DNA of 9,340 nt from Campylobacterales bacterium (GTDB taxonomy: Bacteria > Campylobacterota > Campylobacteria > Campylobacterales > Hydrogenimonadaceae). Made by a program: the position numbers and the translations under genes. The notes beneath the pieces are model-generated. The model searched no databases. It had not been told where the DNA came from and was given only the letters and a program-made list of their open reading frames with translations. The stretch's first letter is position 1. Each line of letters starts with the position of its first letter. Shown here piece after piece: positions 5,891 through 9,340 of the stretch. The DNA is taken from NCBI GenBank assembly GCA_026986055.1, contig JALSPH010000196.1:1-9340 (forward strand). Reading direction: 5' to 3'.

Positions 5891-7366
5891 ATGGTTAGAG
5901 TGTTTATGGGCTCTCTTGCTCTTTCGGTGTTGATATTCACCGGATGCAACGACTCGACGGATATAGACAGCGAAATTTCTACACTTGTACAAAAGTATGA
6001 GCTCACGGGCGATCCGCTAGCCGGCAGAGATATACCTTCCGTTACCGATGCGAAAGTGAAGCTCGGTATGAAACTCTTCTACTCCAAACATCTCAGTTTG
6101 GGTATGGATGCGGCATGCGCATCGTGCCATCACCCATTTCTTGGGGGAGGGGACGGACTCTCCCTTCCTATCGGAGTAGAGGCTGTAGACCCTGAACTCG
6201 TCGGACCCGGGCGTCTGCACAAAAGCACGGGCCACTACTATGACGGAGGGCCTACGGTACCCAGAAACACACCTTCTACATTTAACGTCGCTCTTTTCGA
6301 TCGTACCCAATTTTGGGATGCCAGGATAGAGAGCATCAACCCCGTAAAGGGTGCCAACGGCTCCGTAGGAACTCTTCTCGTCCCCGATAGCAGCGACTTC
6401 GACCGTACTTTGTGGGATTCGAATGTCGTCGCGAATCTTCCGGCGGCTCAAGCGAACTTTCCCGTCACAAGCGGTCCGGAGATGCGTGGATTTGATTATG
6501 GTTCTCTACAAACTAAAGATGATGTCAGAAAGTATCTCGTAGATAGGCTAAGAGGTTTGAACGGAGATTTGAACGCTACCGCAATTTCAGCTTGGCTCGA
6601 AGCTTTCAGAGATGGTTTTTCTGCTCCCGGTGCGGATGCATCCACCCTGATAACCAGAGAAAATATTTTCAATGCGATAGGTGAGTTCGAACGCTCCCAG
6701 GTTTTTGTCGACAATCCATGGAACCGATATCTCAAAGGTGACAAAAACGCCATAAGCGATAAAGCTAAAAGGGGTGCGTACCTATTCTTCAGCAGTTACG
6801 AAGATGGGGGTGCAAACTGCGTTCAATGCCATAAAGGCGACTTCTTTACCGACGAAAAACTATACGTTATGGCTGTGCCCCAGATAGGTAGAGGCAAAAA
6901 CGGCGACAACACTACCGAAGATTACGGCAGAGAGAATGTTACGCTAAACGAAGAGGATAGATACAAATTTAGAGTACCCTCTCTGCTAAACGTAGAGGTA
7001 ACGGGTCCATGGGGGCATGACGGAGCTTTCGTGACCCTTGAAGGGATCGTAAGGCATATGCTCAAGCCTGAAACTGCCCTCCAGTTCGACGAGAATAGTC
7101 TCTTTCAGCAAGGAATATTGGTTCAGTGCAAAGATACCAAAACCAATACGGAGCGTGCTCTTCAGAGATTGCAGGAGAATAGAAGAGTAGGAGTCTCTCC
7201 TCACAGAAGCGTAAACTTCAGTGACGAGCAGGTGGATGAGTTGGTAGCTTTTCTAAAGACATTGACCGATCCCTGCGTAAAAGATAGAGAGTGCCTTAAA
7301 AAGTGGCTGCCCGACTATGACTCAAACGAGTCCAAAGCGTTGGACCTGTTGGAGGCCAAGCTCTAA
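5891..7366 (+). CDS. Di-haem cytochrome c peroxidase / MauG-family lipoprotein, enlarged form
   Basis: This 491-aa exported protein has a hydrophobic N-terminus ending IFTGC, a likely lipobox with Cys19 as the lipidated residue. It carries two haem c motifs, CASCH at 76-80 and CVQCH at 310-314. Family landmarks are PRNTPSTFNVAL at 124-135, FWDAR at 141-145, FRVPSLLNV at 360-368 and GPWGHDGAFVTLEGIV at 372-387. Met390 in VRHML fits the axial methionine of the high-potential haem in bacterial peroxidases, where MauG has tyrosine. The probable role is reduction of hydrogen peroxide in the periplasm with electrons from a small cytochrome c. It is longer than standard CcpA-type enzymes (roughly 320-350 aa). 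It has extra sequence between the two haem motifs, after Met390, and in a C-terminal tail with Cys462 and Cys467. It appears to be a single-gene unit. Substrate specificity is inferred from the family. Confidence 0.88.
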   Translation: MVRVFMGSLALSVLIFTGCNDSTDIDSEISTLVQKYELTGDPLAGRDIPSVTDAKVKLGMKLFYSKHLSLGMDAACASCHHPFLGGGDGLSLPIGVEAVDPELVGPGRLHKSTGHYYDGGPTVPRNTPSTFNVALFDRTQFWDARIESINPVKGANGSVGTLLVPDSSDFDRTLWDSNVVANLPAAQANFPVTSGPEMRGFDYGSLQTKDDVRKYLVDRLRGLNGDLNATAISAWLEAFRDGFSAPGADASTLITRENIFNAIGEFERSQVFVDNPWNRYLKGDKNAISDKAKRGAYLFFSSYEDGGANCVQCHKGDFFTDEKLYVMAVPQIGRGKNGDNTTEDYGRENVTLNEEDRYKFRVPSLLNVEVTGPWGHDGAFVTLEGIVRHMLKPETALQFDENSLFQQGILVQCKDTKTNTERALQRLQENRRVGVSPHRSVNFSDEQVDELVAFLKTLTDPCVKDRECLKKWLPDYDSNESKALDLLEAKL

Positions 7367-7369
7367 ACA

Positions 7370-7397
7370 GAGTCGCAAGAGAGTCGGTCAGCGACTC
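7370..7397. repeat. Inverted repeat with alternative arms at the convergent junction
   Basis: GAGTCG occurs twice (7370-7375 and 7381-7386) and either copy can pair with CGACTC at 7392-7397. One hairpin has a 7-bp GAGTCGC/GCGACTC stem with a 14-base loop; the other has a 6-bp stem with a 5-base loop. It lies between two converging genes and includes the plsC stop codon. There is no T-tract on either strand, so it is not a canonical intrinsic terminator, though it could stabilise 3' ends. Confidence 0.45.
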
Positions 7398-8095
7398 GTT
7401 CCACTATTTGAAAGCTCTTCGTCGATACGCTCCTGCATCTGTATGCGGAGCTTTTCGTACCAATCTTTCGGTGCTTTGGATGTGTCGATGGAGGGTAGAA
7501 AAATAACTTTTACATCTCCTCCGATAGATGTTTTTTCGTGTTCGTTCACCACTCTTTTGCTTCCTACGACCACTACCGGCTGGACTACAAGATTTAGCTT
7601 TTCGGCTATGAATCTTGCACCCTCTTTGAACGGCAGGAGCTTCTGTCCTTTTGCACGTGTACCCTCCGGAAAGAGGGCGACCGGTCTATCTGACTCTTCT
7701 ATGGAGCGCTTTACATCTTTCAGAAGTTTTATCAAACCTCTTTTATCGCTTCTATCGATAGCGATCATATCTGCATTGTGAAGAAGTTTTCCAAACCATG
7801 GAACTTCGAAAAGCTCACGCTTCGCTACCCAGTTCATATTTATAGGCAGCAGTGCCTCCATCGTTATGATGTCGACAATTCCCTGGTGGTTGAGAAGGTA
7901 AAGATCGGCTTTAGGGTCCGGCTCTCCCACTTTTTCAATTTTGGCGAACATCAACGCCATCATAGTTCTGTTTCCATAATGTAGAATCTTCCCTTTACTC
8001 TTCGGGAAAAGTTTCAGCAGAGGAATCATTACGGATACTACCAGAGATATTATGAAAGCAGAGTAGTAGAATCTAATTCGAGCAAATATCTTCAT
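7388..8095 (-). CDS. plsC: 1-acyl-sn-glycerol-3-phosphate acyltransferase
   Basis: The product is 235 aa, normal for the family. It transfers an acyl chain to lysophosphatidic acid to give phosphatidic acid at the inner membrane. The catalytic NHQGIVD motif (the H-x4-D block) is at 69-75 and the substrate-binding FPEGTR block at 142-147. A WVAKRELFEVPWFGK block at 89-103 and a VQPVVVVG segment further on are also typical. A hydrophobic membrane segment covers about residues 10-29. The ATG at 8095 lies inside the last codons of the upstream gene (23-base overlap) and has only a weak ribosome-binding site, so translation is probably coupled. It is the last gene of the purQ-led group; its stop codon sits in an inverted repeat next to the converging peroxidase gene. 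Confidence 0.94.
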   Translation of the reverse strand: MKIFARIRFYYSAFIISLVVSVMIPLLKLFPKSKGKILHYGNRTMMALMFAKIEKVGEPDPKADLYLLNHQGIVDIITMEALLPINMNWVAKRELFEVPWFGKLLHNADMIAIDRSDKRGLIKLLKDVKRSIEESDRPVALFPEGTRAKGQKLLPFKEGARFIAEKLNLVVQPVVVVGSKRVVNEHEKTSIGGDVKVIFLPSIDTSKAPKDWYEKLRIQMQERIDEELSNSGTSR

Positions 8096-9188
8096 TCTTG
8101 ACCCATCCTATCGTGTTGTTCGGAAGCTGTATCTTCGTATAATTGTCGTTTCTGTTCATCTCTTTGGCAACACTTCGTTCGTAAAGAGTCATGAAAGGGG
8201 TGCTTTGAGCCGTAGGGAGCAGATATAGAGTGCTGTTTGGTTTTATGCAGACATTTTTAAGGGGTATGAGGTATGTTACAAGGTAGCCTGTCGCCAACAC
8301 TATAAGAAGAGGGTATATCCACCTCCTTTTTGTTATCCATAGAAGAAGCCATAAAAAGATGAAAAAGGCTGTAGCCATGATTTTGAATTTTGTAAACTCG
8401 CTTGCCTGCGGGTCGAGGTTGCTTTGTGTACTTACACTGCTTCTTTTGACTATGATGGGAATATGAAACTTCTCGTAGCGGTTTTTTGCAAGGTTGAAGT
8501 AGCTGAACGTTATCTGCTCCAAACCTGCCGGATAGACTGCGTAGTAGAAGAGCATTGTGTCGTTGAGATCTCCGCTATACGAGTCTATGCCCTGGTTTTG
8601 GGAGTTCGGCAATCTGAAATCATCAAAATTTCCATATTTGAATTTAAGTTGAAGTGCAACGATATTGGTTTCAGTTGTATAACTTGAGGCTTGGTAGTTC
8701 ACAAGTTCGATATTTTGAGCCAGAACGTTACAAAAATCTTTCGGCGGGTTGAGTCGTACGGCTTTAATTGATCTGCCTTCCACTCTGTACTCTTTTTGGG
8801 GTGCATCGATGTACGAGACGACAAAGTCGGGAAGACGAATGTTTCTACCGGTGGCTTTGAAATAGTAGTTGAAATAGCTGATCGCTTTGGGTTCAATAGA
8901 GTCCGGCTCTTTGACAACCGTTACATTTTTCCCATCTTCTACCATTATTTCAAAGGGTCTCTCTCTATCCAGAGAGGTTACCTTCAGAGTGATGGGGAAA
9001 ATCTCTCCTACATAGATCTTTTCAGGCACTCTCTCAAGACTCGGGTATATAAGCTGCTCGGCAGGTGCTGCAGGCTCTTCGACCTCCTCGCTCCAATACT
9101 CATCGCTCTCTGGAAAAACGGAAGGCTCGGTATCTATGGCTCCAAATAGCACTCCGGCAGCAAGGAAAAAAGCAAGAAGGGCTCTCAT
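8073..9188 (-). CDS. Uncharacterised exported/membrane protein with C-terminal SH3-like segment
   Basis: I recognise this 371-aa protein only as a conserved hypothetical. It has a signal peptide at about 1-17 (hydrophobic, ending LFGA) and an acidic, proline-rich stretch at 19-45. A long beta-rich region follows at 46-250, whose beginning (VPEKIYVGEIFPITLKV) resembles BatD-like or oxygen-tolerance-type sandwich domains. Two transmembrane segments lie at about 269-286 and 290-309, joined by a short KRR turn. Residues 310-371 look like a bacterial SH3-type domain (LPTAQSTPFMTL, YTKIQLPNNTIGWVKNEDI) bracketed by Cys314 and Cys369, which could form a disulfide. By the positive-inside rule, both the beta region and the SH3 segment should face the periplasm. 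The ATG is 5 bases after the purQ stop, and the end overlaps plsC by 23 bases. I recall the same order, purQ - periplasmic protein - plsC, in Campylobacter jejuni. A cell-envelope role is a guess. Confidence 0.8.
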   Translation of the reverse strand: MRALLAFFLAAGVLFGAIDTEPSVFPESDEYWSEEVEEPAAPAEQLIYPSLERVPEKIYVGEIFPITLKVTSLDRERPFEIMVEDGKNVTVVKEPDSIEPKAISYFNYYFKATGRNIRLPDFVVSYIDAPQKEYRVEGRSIKAVRLNPPKDFCNVLAQNIELVNYQASSYTTETNIVALQLKFKYGNFDDFRLPNSQNQGIDSYSGDLNDTMLFYYAVYPAGLEQITFSYFNLAKNRYEKFHIPIIVKRSSVSTQSNLDPQASEFTKFKIMATAFFIFLWLLLWITKRRWIYPLLIVLATGYLVTYLIPLKNVCIKPNSTLYLLPTAQSTPFMTLYERSVAKEMNRNDNYTKIQLPNNTIGWVKNEDICSN

Positions 9189-9193
9189 AGGCT

Positions 9194-9340
9194 TTAAGGT
9201 AAAAACCCTTCCAACATTCTCACTCCGTCATCTGAGCCAAGAATCTTCTCTATGGCTCTTTCAGGGTGGGGCATCAGCCCAAAAACATTTTTTTCTCTGT
9301 TGCATATACCTGCGATACCGTCTACTGATCCGTTCGGGTT
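9194..9340 (-). CDS. purQ: Phosphoribosylformylglycinamidine synthase, glutaminase subunit, C-terminal end
   Basis: Only the last 48 residues are in the window; the gene continues past 9340. The visible sequence [27 protein letters not shown] and a short tail ending EGFLP are characteristic of PurQ. The His and Glu of PHPER complete the class I glutamine amidotransferase triad; the cysteine nucleophile is outside the window. PurQ supplies ammonia to PurL in the fourth step of purine synthesis, in the cytoplasm. The TAA stop is 5 bases before the next gene, so the genes down to plsC probably share a transcript. Confidence 0.95.
   Translation of the reverse strand, partial: NPNGSVDGIAGICNREKNVFGLMPHPERAIEKILGSDDGVRMLEGFLP

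Noticed and set aside
6017..6451. 144-aa open frame on the minus strand inside the peroxidase gene
   Set aside because: It lies wholly antisense to a gene with clear haem motifs and resembles no family; a shadow frame.
7317..7781. 154-aa plus-strand frame antisense to plsC
   Set aside because: Low-complexity Ser/Phe-rich translation opposite a strongly conserved acyltransferase; a shadow frame.

Overview
The window looks like ordinary chromosomal DNA of a Campylobacterota (Epsilonproteobacteria) member, probably a free-living sulfur- or hydrogen-oxidising relative. This rests on three things: the protein sequence style, AT-rich promoters with recognisable -10 boxes but no consistent -35 boxes, and the purQ - periplasmic protein - plsC order, which I recall from Campylobacter. 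The genus cannot be fixed from the sequence alone. No RNA genes, mobile elements or CRISPR arrays were seen.

Layout. (1) 1-2341, plus strand: the 3' end of gpsA, then proA and a small ABC-type ATPase. They sit end to end with 0-2 bases between them, so they form a likely operon. (2) 2397-2765, minus strand: a small exported mono-haem cytochrome c. (3) 2882/2900-5793: an eIF2B-like/ribose-1,5-bisphosphate-isomerase-like protein (plus), which overlaps tail-to-tail with nicotinate phosphoribosyltransferase pncB (minus). pncB is divergent from nicotinamidase pncA (plus). pncA and pncB together convert nicotinamide to nicotinate to nicotinate mononucleotide, the front end of NAD salvage. (4) 5891-7366, plus: a large di-haem cytochrome c peroxidase-family lipoprotein with its own AT-rich promoter region. 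(5) 7388-9340, minus: the 3' end of purQ, a conserved uncharacterised membrane/periplasmic protein with a C-terminal SH3-like segment, and the acyltransferase plsC. These are tightly packed and probably co-transcribed. gpsA (makes glycerol-3-phosphate) and plsC (acylates lysophosphatidate) both serve phospholipid synthesis but sit at opposite ends of the window.

Nothing here is a clear new multi-gene system. The points most worth a second look are the eIF2B-like protein, which keeps the isomerase-family aspartate but has serine where the catalytic cysteine should be and sits in an NAD-salvage locus; the orphan short ATPase coupled to proA; the enlarged di-haem peroxidase; and the uncharacterised gene between purQ and plsC.
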